From positions 1,182,097-1,246,096 of the forward strand of contig NC_017384.1 of the NCBI RefSeq assembly GCF_000223375.1: 64,000 bases of DNA. The letters run 5' to 3'. Source of the stretch: Ketogulonicigenium vulgare WSH-001. GTDB taxonomy: Bacteria; Pseudomonadota; Alphaproteobacteria; Rhodobacterales; Rhodobacteraceae. The notes beneath the pieces were generated by a model. The model saw only the letters and a list, made by a program, of their open reading frames with translations. It searched no databases and had not been told where the DNA came from. The stretch's first letter is position 1, and every line of letters starts with the position of its first letter. Positions 9,093 to 17,781 of this stretch are shown here, piece by piece. A program made the translations under genes and the position numbers.

Positions 9093-9728
9093 ATGCTAAC
9101 AACAGCCGCCACGATCACCGCCTTCACCACGATTTTCGTGATGATCGATCCGCCCGGATTGGTGCCGCTTTTTCTGGCCCTGACCCATGGCATGACGCCG
9201 AAACAGCGCCGCACCGTGGCAATCCGCGCCTGTATCGTCAGCGCAGGGCTGATGATGTTCTTTCTGTTTCTGGGTCAGGCTGTGCTGGACTTTATCGGCA
9301 TCTCGATCCCGGCGTTTCGCATCGCGGGCGGCATCTTGTTGTTCATCACCGCGCTGGACATGCTGTTTGAACGCCGCCAAACCCGCCGCCGCACCAGTGC
9401 CGAGGATGCGCTGGACCCCGGCCACGATCCTTCGGTCTTTCCGCTTGGCATTCCGCTGATCGTCGGGCCGGGGCTGATCACAACGCTGATCCTGCTGGCA
9501 TCAACCGCCTCCGGCCCGCTTGGCCTTGCGACGGTGGTTGCGGTTGCGCTGATTAATATCGCCATCGTTTTTGTGACCTTCCTTGCGGCGCCGCGCATTG
9601 GTCGCTTTCTGGGCACGACCGGCCTCAGCGTGATGACCCGCCTCTTGGGCATGTTTCTGGCAGCGCTCGCGGTGCAATTCATCATCGACGGCATCATTTC
9701 CGCCGGCCTGACCGGAGCGGCAGGATGA
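9093..9728 (+). CDS. MarC family inner-membrane protein
   Basis: A 211-residue protein made almost entirely of about six hydrophobic helices, with the MarC/UPF0056 hallmark IDPPGLVPLFLALT near residues 18-31 and the GIPLIVGPGLITTLI segment in the middle. Members are integral inner-membrane proteins of unknown transport role; the old link to multiple antibiotic resistance has not held up for E. coli MarC. Its stop overlaps the ATG of the next gene by four bases (ATGA), so the two are translationally coupled. A pair of inverted repeats lies immediately upstream. Confidence 0.92.
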   Translation: MLTTAATITAFTTIFVMIDPPGLVPLFLALTHGMTPKQRRTVAIRACIVSAGLMMFFLFLGQAVLDFIGISIPAFRIAGGILLFITALDMLFERRQTRRRTSAEDALDPGHDPSVFPLGIPLIVGPGLITTLILLASTASGPLGLATVVAVALINIAIVFVTFLAAPRIGRFLGTTGLSVMTRLLGMFLAALAVQFIIDGIISAGLTGAAG

Positions 9729-10303
9729 CCGGCGATGATCTTGTTCGCCTGAGCGCGCTGTTGCTGATCGTTTTGGCGGTCGGCGGATCACTGTTCATGG
9801 GATCGCGCCAACGCCTTGGGCAATTGACGCAATATGCCGCGATCTGGGGGCTGATCTTTCTGGGCACGATTGCGGTCATCGGTCTTTGGCCGGTGATTTC
9901 CGCCACAGTCATACCGCGCCAAACCCAGCTAGAAGGCGGTGTGATATCCGTGCCTGCGGATAACAGCGGCCATTATCAGCTGGTGCTGCAAGTCAATGAT
10001 ACGCCTGTGAAATTCGTGGTCGACACTGGCGCGACCGATATGGTTCTCAGCGCCGATGATGCCCAGCGTGTCGGGATCGAGGTTGACCGCCTCGTCTATA
10101 CCGGGCGCGCGCAGACCGCGAATGGCACCGTGCGCCTTGCACCCGTGCGTTTAGATCGTGTGGTATTGGGCGATTTTATCCAGCGCAATCAATCGGCTGT
10201 CGTGAACGAGGGTGAGTTGAACCAATCCCTGCTGGGCATGGGCTATCTGCGCCATTTCCAACGGATCGAGATTGCGAACGGTCAGCTTTTGCTGACGCCC
10301 TGA
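9725..10303 (+). CDS. Membrane-anchored retropepsin-like aspartic protease
   Basis: A 192-residue protein with two N-terminal hydrophobic segments (about 8-27 and 36-58) and then a single-lobe aspartyl protease domain of the TIGR02281/clan AA kind. The catalytic motif VVDTGATDMVLS puts the Asp at 100. The later segment LLGMGYLRHF is the usual partner of the flap region. As a single lobe it must dimerise to form an active site. The topology suggests the protease domain faces the periplasm. Translation is coupled to marC. Its stop is one base from the stop of the convergent ABC permease, so no terminator separates them. The substrate is unknown. Confidence 0.88.
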   Translation: MTGDDLVRLSALLLIVLAVGGSLFMGSRQRLGQLTQYAAIWGLIFLGTIAVIGLWPVISATVIPRQTQLEGGVISVPADNSGHYQLVLQVNDTPVKFVVDTGATDMVLSADDAQRVGIEVDRLVYTGRAQTANGTVRLAPVRLDRVVLGDFIQRNQSAVVNEGELNQSLLGMGYLRHFQRIEIANGQLLLTP

Positions 10304-10304
10304 C

Positions 10305-11045
10305 CTACCAGCGGATCACCAAACGCTCGATCAAGGTGACGATCCCAACCAGCACCAGCGATGTCAGCGCCGAGATGAAAATCGCGGCCCACATCTGCGA
10401 CAGGTTCAGGAAGTTCGTCGCCAGCACAATCGTCGCGCCCAGACCCTTCGACGTGCCCATGAACTCTGACACGACCGAGCCGACCATGGCCGAGATGATC
10501 GATAGCTTTGCCCCCGCGAACAGATGGCCAAGGCTGCTGGGCAGGCGCAGGCGCAGGAAAATCTCGGTGCGGCTTGCCGACAGGGCGCGGAACAGGTCAT
10601 GCGCCTCGCGGTCAATCGCGCTCAGGCCCGCCATCGCATTGATCAACATCGGGAAAAATGCGGCGATGCTAGCGACGATTATATGCGGGATCGCGTTAAA
10701 GCCAAAAGCGACGATCAAGGCAGGCGAAATTGCGACCACCGGCGTCACATTCAGCAACAGCGCCACCGGAATGATCGCCATCCGCAAAAAGCCAAAATAG
10801 ACCATCAGCACCGACAATATCACCGCAGCGCCCGCGCCAAAGGCGAATCCGATCAAAGCATTCGACAGTGTCGCCCATAGGTTTACAGCGTAGAACAAGG
10901 GCCTGCGGGCGAATTCCGCCGTGATATCGCCAAACGGCGGCAGGATTGACCGCAGGTTCTGCGCCACCCACTCCCACCCCAGATAGAGCGCCCCAAAGAC
11001 CAGCAGAGGCGCGATAATGCGGTAGATCACGTCGCGGCTGATCAT
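10305..11045 (-). CDS. ABC transporter permease (NitT/TauT/THI-type)
   Basis: A 246-residue inner-membrane permease with about six helices and the BPD-type coupling loop in the region with sequence EAHDLFRALSASRTEIFLRLRLPSSL. It belongs with the SsuC/TauC/ThiX class, whose binding proteins have the NMT1/THI5 fold. Its ATG overlaps the TGA of the ATPase gene (ATGA), giving translational coupling. It is the last gene of the unit binding protein-ATPase-permease. The substrate cannot be read from the permease. Context suggests a small nitrogen-containing compound feeding the enzymes encoded at 13293-22370. Confidence 0.9.
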   Translation of the reverse strand: MISRDVIYRIIAPLLVFGALYLGWEWVAQNLRSILPPFGDITAEFARRPLFYAVNLWATLSNALIGFAFGAGAAVILSVLMVYFGFLRMAIIPVALLLNVTPVVAISPALIVAFGFNAIPHIIVASIAAFFPMLINAMAGLSAIDREAHDLFRALSASRTEIFLRLRLPSSLGHLFAGAKLSIISAMVGSVVSEFMGTSKGLGATIVLATNFLNLSQMWAAIFISALTSLVLVGIVTLIERLVIRW

Positions 11046-11863
11046 TCATCCGCCTCCCAACCTTGACGCAGGATATGCTGCACTTCGCGCACCTTGGCGG
11101 CGAATTCAGGGCTATCCAGCACCGCGCGCCCGCGCGGGCGCGGCAGGTCAATGTCGACCACCGCATGAACACGCCCCGGACGCGGGGTCATAACCACAAC
11201 TTTGTCCGATAGCAACACAGCCTCGAGCGCGGAATGTGTCACGAAAATGACGGTTTTACGCTTTCTTTCCCAGACATCCAGCAGCCGCAGGCGCACGGCA
11301 TCGCGGGTCAGCTCGTCCAGGGCGGAAAAGGGCTCGTCCATCAACATCAGCGGCGCGCCCTGCACAAAGCCGCGGGCGATCGCGGCGCGCTGGCGCATTC
11401 CGCCCGACAGTTGCGCGGGCCGCGCATCCGCAAAATCGGCAAGGCCAAGATCGGCCAGCACCTGATCGGCATCCTCGGGCAGACGTTTACGCACCCCCGC
11501 CAAATGATCTGCCGCACGGTTCACCATCTGCGACAATTTCACATTGGCGCGGATCGACAGCCATGGCAGCAGCGCCGCGCTTTGCGGCACCCAGGCAATA
11601 TTCTTGGCCCGCGTCGCCTGCTGCGGCGTCTCGCCGAACAGGCTGACATCGCCGCTGTCATGCGTCTCTAGCCCAGCCAGGATGCGCAAAAGCGTGGTCT
11701 TGCCGCAACCCGATGGCCCGAACAGGGTGACAAATGTCCCCTCGCTGAACGACAGATTCACATCCGACAACGCGCGCACGGTCTGATCCCCACGCGTATA
11801 GGTCTTGCTGAGGTTATGGATCGCGATTTTCTGGCCGCTGTCAGCGCTGACGCCGTCATGCAT
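11042..11863 (-). CDS. ABC transporter ATP-binding protein (NitT/TauT-type)
   Basis: A 273-residue nucleotide-binding subunit. Walker A GPSGCGKTT is at about 49-57. The Q-loop segment WVPQSAALLPWLS, signature LSGGMRQR (152-159), Walker B LMLMDEPFSALD (about 172-183) and the H-loop in FVTHSALEAV are all present, so it should be a competent ATPase. It is separated from the binding-protein gene by 90 bases that contain a stem-loop, and overlaps the permease start by four bases. Confidence 0.93.
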   Translation of the reverse strand: MHDGVSADSGQKIAIHNLSKTYTRGDQTVRALSDVNLSFSEGTFVTLFGPSGCGKTTLLRILAGLETHDSGDVSLFGETPQQATRAKNIAWVPQSAALLPWLSIRANVKLSQMVNRAADHLAGVRKRLPEDADQVLADLGLADFADARPAQLSGGMRQRAAIARGFVQGAPLMLMDEPFSALDELTRDAVRLRLLDVWERKRKTVIFVTHSALEAVLLSDKVVVMTPRPGRVHAVVDIDLPRPRGRAVLDSPEFAAKVREVQHILRQGWEADE

Positions 11864-11895
11864 GTGAGGGTCTTTCCAAAAAATACACTTGGCGC

Positions 11896-11922
11896 CGATC
11901 TGCCCATACCACGGGCAGATCG
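11896..11922 (-). promoter_or_regulatory. Intercistronic stem-loop between binding protein and ATPase genes
   Basis: A perfect 10-bp stem (CGATCTGCCC, loop ATACCAC, partner 11913-11922). On the minus strand a run of six T follows about ten bases later. Such hairpins after binding-protein genes usually stabilise the upstream mRNA and reduce expression of the ATPase and permease; partial termination is also possible. Confidence 0.6.
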
Positions 11923-11953
11923 TCTAACCATCAGCCTCTGTCAATGACCAGCT

Positions 11954-13027
11954 TTAGGGCGCGGGCCAGATCAGCGCGCCCGCGTCATCATAGATCGCAT
12001 CAATATAGGCGGTTGTCATGGCGCGGCTGATATCGGGCGCCGCGCGCACAATGCCAAAGCGTTGCAGCATATCCGCCTCGGGCTGCCATTGCGCGACGCT
12101 TTGCTGGCCGAAACCCCAACCGTCGGGCTGGCTTTCGGCGATGATCGCAGCCTCGGCGTTGAAACGAATACGCGACATATCAATGTCATAGCCAGCGGTC
12201 GATAATTCGGCCGCCCAAGCGAGGGCCTGATCAAGATGCGCCTGATCTTCGCGCATCCATTCATAGGCCTTGAATGAGGCGCGCAAGAAATCCTCGATCA
12301 CGGTCGGGTTGGCGGCGGCAAAGGTGGCGTTCGCGATCTGGGTGTTAAAGGTCGAATGGATGCCAAAGGCATCGGGATTCCATTCGGTCACCGCAAAACC
12401 CTGCCGCGCCAGATCATAGGGCTCGTTCGATTTATAGGCGGCAAGACCCTGCACCTGACTATTGGGCAGAATGATCGGATCATAGCCGACCGAAACCCAA
12501 TTGATATCCTCGGGGTTCACGCCATTGTCCTGAAACATGGCCGAGAATTGCGGCGGGATGGCGCCTTTGTAACCAACTGTTTTACCAGCGAAATCCGCAA
12601 GGCTTTCAATGCCGCTGTCGGCCATGGTCAACAGCTCGATCGCGCCGACATTGCCATAGGTCGCAATGCCGATGATATCGGCGCCGTTATCAATCCCCAA
12701 CATCGTATCCGAGGCACCACCCACGCCGCCCAACTGCGCGGTATTGGCCGAGATCAGTTGGATATTTGCACCGCCCGGCTGCATCGTCAGATCGATGCAC
12801 AGCGCCTCGAACAGGCCCAGTTTTTGCGCGGCCAGCACATCCAGAATACCATGCGAGGCCGCATAGCCAAAGGATGTCAGAAAGATCACTTCGCCCGGCG
12901 CTTGGTTCGCGGCGCAGCGGTCGGGGCTGATATCTTGGGCCGTCGCCGCCAACGGCAGCAGCCCTGCCCCAGCGAGTGTGATGGCAAGCACGCTGGTCTG
13001 CGGCAGCGAAAAGAGGGCGGGTTTCAT
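11954..13027 (-). CDS. ABC transporter substrate-binding protein, NMT1/THI5-like
   Basis: A 357-residue periplasmic protein with a Sec signal peptide (hydrophobic core about 12-26, likely cleavage after ATA near residue 30). The mature domain has the NMT1/THI5 fold used for pyrimidines, thiamine precursors, riboflavin, taurine and aromatic sulfonates. Visible markers are FLTSFGYAASHGILDVLAAQ near the N terminus, GGANIQLI and VGYKGAI. The ATG at 13027 follows a good AAGGGA; the frame is open further upstream but that part is not plausible protein. It heads the binding protein-ATPase-permease unit. The ligand is unknown; neighbouring enzymes make an amino-heterocycle or its glycoside a reasonable guess only. 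Confidence 0.88.
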   Translation of the reverse strand: MKPALFSLPQTSVLAITLAGAGLLPLAATAQDISPDRCAANQAPGEVIFLTSFGYAASHGILDVLAAQKLGLFEALCIDLTMQPGGANIQLISANTAQLGGVGGASDTMLGIDNGADIIGIATYGNVGAIELLTMADSGIESLADFAGKTVGYKGAIPPQFSAMFQDNGVNPEDINWVSVGYDPIILPNSQVQGLAAYKSNEPYDLARQGFAVTEWNPDAFGIHSTFNTQIANATFAAANPTVIEDFLRASFKAYEWMREDQAHLDQALAWAAELSTAGYDIDMSRIRFNAEAAIIAESQPDGWGFGQQSVAQWQPEADMLQRFGIVRAAPDISRAMTTAYIDAIYDDAGALIWPAP

Positions 13028-13232
13028 CTGGGGTCCCTTTGGGTGTGACGACAATAGTCCAACATGCCGTCCCGGCCTATGCACCTGCTGTGCGATCTGC
13101 CCGGAAGCGTCGGGAACAGGTTAACCCGCGCGCGCGGGCGCGGCAATAAAGTGATGAAAGCACAATGCGCTGCAGACCAAAATCAAACATATTCCGCCGC
13201 ATTCGAACATTACGGCGTGCGTTTTGCGCAGT

Positions 13233-13269
13233 AAAAACACAAAAGCCGGACATCATCCAATGCCCGGCT
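13233..13269 (-). terminator. Terminator after the BtpA-family gene
   Basis: Minus-strand stem AGCCGG/CCGGCT with a 14-base loop, followed by TTTTGTGTTTTT. It separates the SDR-BtpA unit from the promoter region of the ABC binding-protein gene. Confidence 0.65.
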
Positions 13270-13292
13270 GCGCAAGTGATGCTTTTTGCAGC

Positions 13293-14099
13293 TTAAATGC
13301 GCGTTGCTTTGACGATGGCCATAAAATCTTTCGCGCGCTGCGGATCAACGGCGTTCCAGGTGTGCCCCTCGACCTTCAGCGACGAGCCGACAATACAGCC
13401 ATCCGCAATGGCCAGCACATCTTTGACGGTAGCATGTTTTACGCCGGTATTGGCCATCACCGGCACGTCCGGCAGCGCCTTTTTCACACTCTCCAGATCC
13501 TGCATCTTTGCCGCCTCGCCCGTGATTGCGCCCGACACCAGCACCGCATCAGGGATCGACGAAAACACCGCTGAGCGTGCCCGATCGGCCAGCGGACGCC
13601 CGTCTAGCGAATGAGCGAATTCGGCGGAAACATTGTTCAGGATCACCAGATCCTTGCGGTCCAACCGGCGCGCATAGCGCATCGCGCGTCCCGCATTGGG
13701 CGTCCACGGCCCCATATCCGAGGCATAGGTGCCGGTGAAAATCTCGCGCACAAAGGACGCGCCGGTGGCGGCGGCCAGCGCAATCGTCGCATCAGGGTCC
13801 CACAGCACGTTGACACCAAATGGTTTTTTAATCTGATCGCGCAGGCGGCCAATGACAAAAGCCATCGCGGCGGTCGTTGCAACATCGACCTGCAGCTCAT
13901 AGGGACGGTCGTTTTCATTGCCGAACATCACCGCATCGACATCGGCATCCTGCAGCGCCGTCAGGTCTTGCAGCGCGGCCCGGTAAATCCCCTCGATCCC
14001 CGCATCCGCATCATAAAGCGGCGTTCCGGGCATGGGATTCAGGTGCACCATCGCGATGACCGGTTTGATCCCCGGAAACAACTGCGCGAATTTCGTCAT
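13293..14099 (-). CDS. BtpA/SgcQ family TIM-barrel protein
   Basis: A 268-residue protein of the BtpA family. Recognisable are IAMVHLNPMPGTP near the N terminus, GNENDRPY (about 59-66), GVNVLWDPDATIALAAATGA in the middle, and near the end PVMANTGVKHATV and GCIVGSSLK, a phosphate-binding pattern like that of TrpC-type barrels. BtpA was named for photosystem I assembly in cyanobacteria, which cannot apply here. Other members (SgcQ) sit in sugar or nucleoside catabolic clusters, which fits this locus. A GGAG lies 8 bases before the ATG. It is 39 bases downstream of the SDR gene. The reaction is unknown; phosphosugar chemistry is my inference. Confidence 0.88.
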   Translation of the reverse strand: MTKFAQLFPGIKPVIAMVHLNPMPGTPLYDADAGIEGIYRAALQDLTALQDADVDAVMFGNENDRPYELQVDVATTAAMAFVIGRLRDQIKKPFGVNVLWDPDATIALAAATGASFVREIFTGTYASDMGPWTPNAGRAMRYARRLDRKDLVILNNVSAEFAHSLDGRPLADRARSAVFSSIPDAVLVSGAITGEAAKMQDLESVKKALPDVPVMANTGVKHATVKDVLAIADGCIVGSSLKVEGHTWNAVDPQRAKDFMAIVKATRI

Positions 14100-14138
14100 T
14101 CATATTCTCCGTAAAAATCCCCTGTCATTGCGGGGGTA

Positions 14139-14939
14139 TCAAGTCATATAGACGCCGCCGGTGACGTTGATCGCCTGGCCGGTCATGAAACGCGCGGCGT
14201 CCGAACAAAGGAAAACCACCACACCGGCGACATCCTCGGGGGTTTCAATCCGGCCTAAAGGGGTCTGCGCAATGTAATCCGCCTGAACTTCGGCGGTGCT
14301 CATACCGCGCAGCTCGGCCTCCCAAACCAATTCGCGTTCCTGCATACCGGTGCGGACAAAGCCGGGGCAGACCGCATTGACGCGGATGCCCTTGGGCGCA
14401 AGCTCGCGCGCGAGGCCCTGCGTCCACCCCACCACCGCGAACTTGCTGGCCGAATAATGCGCCAGCAGCGGCGCACCGACCTTTGCCGCAAGCGAGGCGG
14501 TGTTGACGATCACGCCTTTGTTTTCACTGATGAAATGCCGGGTCGCGATCTGATTGGTCAGGAAGACGCCGCGCGCATTCACATCCATATTGAAATCCCA
14601 ATCCCGATCAGTCAGATCGACCGCCGGTCGCATGGTCGAGACGCCCGCATTGGCGATACAAATATCGATGCCGCCCATCAGCGCCAGCGCCGCATCAAAT
14701 GCGGATTGCACTGAATTCCTCTCGCGTACATCGATTTGCACCGCATGGTGCCCAGCGCCCAGCGCGGATGCCGCCTGCTCTGCCGCCGCGATGTTTAGAT
14801 CAGCGATCACAACGCGCACATTTTGGGCAGCGAGCGCCCGCGCGATGGCCCAGCCGATTCCCGTTGCAGCGCCCGTTATGAATGCAGATTTCCCTGCCAA
14901 TCCCGGATGTTGTTGTTCTGCCAGATCCTGCGCGCTCAT
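14139..14939 (-). CDS. Short-chain dehydrogenase/reductase (SDR)
   Basis: A 266-residue classical SDR. The NAD(P)-binding motif TGAATGIG is at 22-29, NAG at about 97-99, and the catalytic triad is Ser149, Tyr162 and Lys166 (YSASK). The C terminus TGQAINVTGG is typical of polyol or sugar dehydrogenases of the family, and an Asp at the end of strand 2 (VVIADLN) favours NAD over NADP. A GTG start at 14957 is possible. It is divergent from the FGGY kinase gene across about 140 bases and co-transcribed with the BtpA gene. An oxidation of a polyol or hydroxy intermediate in this locus would fit. Confidence 0.92.
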   Translation of the reverse strand: MSAQDLAEQQHPGLAGKSAFITGAATGIGWAIARALAAQNVRVVIADLNIAAAEQAASALGAGHHAVQIDVRERNSVQSAFDAALALMGGIDICIANAGVSTMRPAVDLTDRDWDFNMDVNARGVFLTNQIATRHFISENKGVIVNTASLAAKVGAPLLAHYSASKFAVVGWTQGLARELAPKGIRVNAVCPGFVRTGMQERELVWEAELRGMSTAEVQADYIAQTPLGRIETPEDVAGVVVFLCSDAARFMTGQAINVTGGVYMT

Positions 14940-15079
14940 CAATTCACCACTTTGCACCTACAGGCGATTGCAACCATGTTTCGGATGCAAGCTCAAGAAA
15001 AATGTTTGCAAATGTTCTATTGCGCGAATGATCTCGTTCTGATTTGCTTCAATATGAACAAACTGAACCACGAGCCGCC

Positions 15080-16558
15080 ATGCCTGTCTTTCTGGGTCTC
15101 GATATTGGGACGACATCGACCATCGGGATTTTGATCGATACGCAGGGTCATGTGCTGGCCAGCGCGGCGCTGCCCGTGACGCTTTACACCGATCATCCCG
15201 GCTGGGCCGAGGAAGACCCGCAGCAATGGTGGCGCAACACCTGCGCGCTGATCCCGCGCCTGCTGGCCGAGAGCGGCTGCCGGGCCGAGGAGATTGCAGG
15301 CATTGGCACAGGTGGCATGTTACCTGCGACGATTCTGCTGGACAGTGATGGCACCGTCCTTCGCCGCGCGATCCAGCAAAGCGATGGCCGCTGCGGCGCA
15401 GAGGTCGATGAGATGCGCGCCGCAATTGATGAGACCGCGTTTTTGCGAGCCGCGGGCAATGGCGTGAACCAGCAGTTGGTCGGCGCCAAGATCCGCTGGC
15501 TGACCAAACATGAACCCGATGTCATCGCCCGCGCGACCACCGTGATGGGATCGTATGATTACATCAACTTCTGCCTGACCGGTCAGCGCGTCATAGAACA
15601 GAATTGGGCGCTCGAGGCGGGCGTCATCAATGTCGCCACCGATCAGATCGACCCCGCGCAGGCGGAAATGACCGGCCTGCCCGCGCGCCTGCTGCCACGT
15701 CTTGTCGCGGCGACCGAGATTATTGGCCATGTCACGCCAGAGGCCGCCGCCGCGACCGGGCTTGTCGCGGGCACGCCGGTGATGGGCGGCGCGGCGGATA
15801 TGATCGCCTCTGCCCTTGGGGCCGGGGTGGTGGCCGATGGCGATGTGCTGCTGAAATTCGGGGGCGCTGTCGATATTCTAACCGCAACCGATCAGGCCCT
15901 GCCCGATGCGCGGCTGTTTCTGGATTATCACCTTGTGCCCGGCCTGTGGATGCCGAACGGCTGCATGTCGACGGGCGGCTCGGTGTTGAACTGGTTCGTC
16001 AACACCTTTGCGGGCGGCGTCGCGCCGGTGGATGGATCACGCCATAAAGCCTTGGACAGGATGGCGGCGGAGCGGCCAGCGGGTGCGATGGGACTGACAT
16101 TCCTGCCCTATCTGCTGGGGGAAAAGACGCCGCTGCATGATCCAGATGCAACTGGCGCGCTGGTTGGGCTGACGCTGTCGCATGACCTTGGCCATATCTG
16201 GCGCGCGCTGCTGGAATCCTATGCCTATGCGATCCGCCACCATATCGAGACTTTTACCGATATCGGATACCGTCCGCAGCGGTTCTTTGTGTCGGATGGC
16301 GGTGCAAACAGCGATATCTGGATGCAGATCACGGCGGATGTGCTGCAACAGCCGCTGCAACGCCTGACGGGCCATCCCGGCACCTGCCTTGGGGCTGCTT
16401 GGGTCGCGGCGGTCGGCACTGGCGCGGCAGATTGGGCGGGGATCTCCACCTTCACCACCGCCCAACCGCTGATTACGCCGCGCGCAGATAATAAAGCGGT
16501 CTATGATCAAGGATATGCCGCATTTCGCGCGCTTTATCGCAACCTGAGGGGGGTCTGA
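15080..16558 (+). CDS. FGGY-family carbohydrate kinase
   Basis: A 492-residue sugar or polyol kinase of the xylulokinase-like branch. The N-terminal phosphate loop LGLDIGTTSTIG (about 5-16), the second-domain segment GGAADMIASALGAG and the FGGY signature region FVSDGGANSDIWMQITADVL are intact. It phosphorylates an open-chain sugar or polyol with ATP in the cytoplasm; the exact substrate cannot be assigned. The frame is open for 36 bases upstream but the start at 15080 gives the normal N terminus. Its TGA overlaps the ATG of the amidohydrolase gene, starting a coupled three-gene unit (kinase, amidohydrolase, GGT-like). Confidence 0.92.
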   Translation: MPVFLGLDIGTTSTIGILIDTQGHVLASAALPVTLYTDHPGWAEEDPQQWWRNTCALIPRLLAESGCRAEEIAGIGTGGMLPATILLDSDGTVLRRAIQQSDGRCGAEVDEMRAAIDETAFLRAAGNGVNQQLVGAKIRWLTKHEPDVIARATTVMGSYDYINFCLTGQRVIEQNWALEAGVINVATDQIDPAQAEMTGLPARLLPRLVAATEIIGHVTPEAAAATGLVAGTPVMGGAADMIASALGAGVVADGDVLLKFGGAVDILTATDQALPDARLFLDYHLVPGLWMPNGCMSTGGSVLNWFVNTFAGGVAPVDGSRHKALDRMAAERPAGAMGLTFLPYLLGEKTPLHDPDATGALVGLTLSHDLGHIWRALLESYAYAIRHHIETFTDIGYRPQRFFVSDGGANSDIWMQITADVLQQPLQRLTGHPGTCLGAAWVAAVGTGAADWAGISTFTTAQPLITPRADNKAVYDQGYAAFRALYRNLRGV

Positions 16559-17781
16559 TGTCCTTTGTGATCGACAATATCCAAAATGGCGATCTGCCCT
16601 TTTCTTTGCATATCGAAAATGGCGTGATCGCGGCCATTGGCACAGATAGCGCGATGCCTGCGGACACCGAGCGCTATGACGCCGCCGGGGCGATGTATAC
16701 ACCCGGCTTTGTCGATGCGCATGTGCATCTGGACAAGGCCCTGATCCTCGACCGCTGCGTGATTTGCGAAGGCAACCTGCCCGAGGCCGTGCGCCTGACC
16801 GCCGCCGCCAAATCCGCCTTTACCGAGGATGACGTCTACGCCCGTGCCGAAAAAGTGCTGGAGATGGCCGTGCGCGCCGGCACCCAAAGTATGCGCAGTT
16901 TTGTCGAGGTTGACCCGCGCGCCGGTCTGCGCAGCTTTCACGCCCTCAAACGCCTGCAATCAGACTGGGCCGATATGATCGACCTGCAGCTTTGCGTCTT
17001 TGCCCAAGACGGGCTGACGCAGGAAATGGAGACCTATACATTGATGCGCGAGGCGATGGCCTTGGGCGGCGATGTCGTTGGCGGCTGCCCCTACACCGAC
17101 CCGGACCCCGTGGCGCATGTCAGCTTGATCTTTGATCTTGCGGCGGAATTTAATGCAGACGTCGATTTTCACATCGACTTCAACCTAGATCCCGCAGGCA
17201 CCATCCTGCCCGAGATCATCGCCCAGACCACGGCCCGTGACTGGCGCGGACGGGTGACAGTCGGCCATGCGACCAAATTTGCCGCGTTCACGCCAACGCG
17301 CCGCGCGGAACTGGCGCAGGCGATGGTTGAAGCGGGCATTGCGCTGGTGGTTCTGCCCAGCACGGACAGCTTTTTGAACGGTGATCGCACGGACCCGCTG
17401 CGCCCGCGCGGCATCGCACCCGCGGCCGATATTGCCAGCGAAGGCGTCATGGTCGCGCTGGCCAGCAATAATGTCCAAAATCCCTTTACGCCCTTTGGTG
17501 ATGCCAGTCTGATCCGCATGGGTGGCTATTACGCCAATCTCGACCAGCTTTCCTCGGATGCGCAGATGGAGCATGTGTTCCAGATGATCTGCGAGAACCC
17601 CGCCCATATCGTGCGGGGCGGCCCGGTCAGTCTTGCGGTGGGCGCGCCTGCCGATTTCATCCTGATCGCGGCACAAAGCCGGTCCGACACCATTCGCGCG
17701 AACAGGCCCGTTATGGGCATCGTCAAAGGCGGGCGCATCCGCCTATGGGCGCCGCAGCCCCCCCTGACCCGAGGCTTTTGA
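16558..17781 (+). CDS. Amidohydrolase, cytosine-deaminase-like, with altered active site
   Basis: A 407-residue amidohydrolase of the COG0402 type. The metal-binding HxH is His55/His57 (FVDAHVHLDKA); His205 (DFHIDF) and His237 (VGHATK) are also kept. Compared by eye with E. coli cytosine deaminase, the residue matching the proton-shuttle Glu217 is Phe208, and the metal-binding, water-activating Asp313 is Asn304 in SNNVQNPFTPFG. The fold and three or four ligands remain but the deaminase chemistry may not. It starts on the last base of the kinase stop and its own stop overlaps the next start. It may be a distinct hydrolase subfamily; the paralogue at 20169-21350 keeps the Asp. Confidence 0.85.
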   Translation: MSFVIDNIQNGDLPFSLHIENGVIAAIGTDSAMPADTERYDAAGAMYTPGFVDAHVHLDKALILDRCVICEGNLPEAVRLTAAAKSAFTEDDVYARAEKVLEMAVRAGTQSMRSFVEVDPRAGLRSFHALKRLQSDWADMIDLQLCVFAQDGLTQEMETYTLMREAMALGGDVVGGCPYTDPDPVAHVSLIFDLAAEFNADVDFHIDFNLDPAGTILPEIIAQTTARDWRGRVTVGHATKFAAFTPTRRAELAQAMVEAGIALVVLPSTDSFLNGDRTDPLRPRGIAPAADIASEGVMVALASNNVQNPFTPFGDASLIRMGGYYANLDQLSSDAQMEHVFQMICENPAHIVRGGPVSLAVGAPADFILIAAQSRSDTIRANRPVMGIVKGGRIRLWAPQPPLTRGF

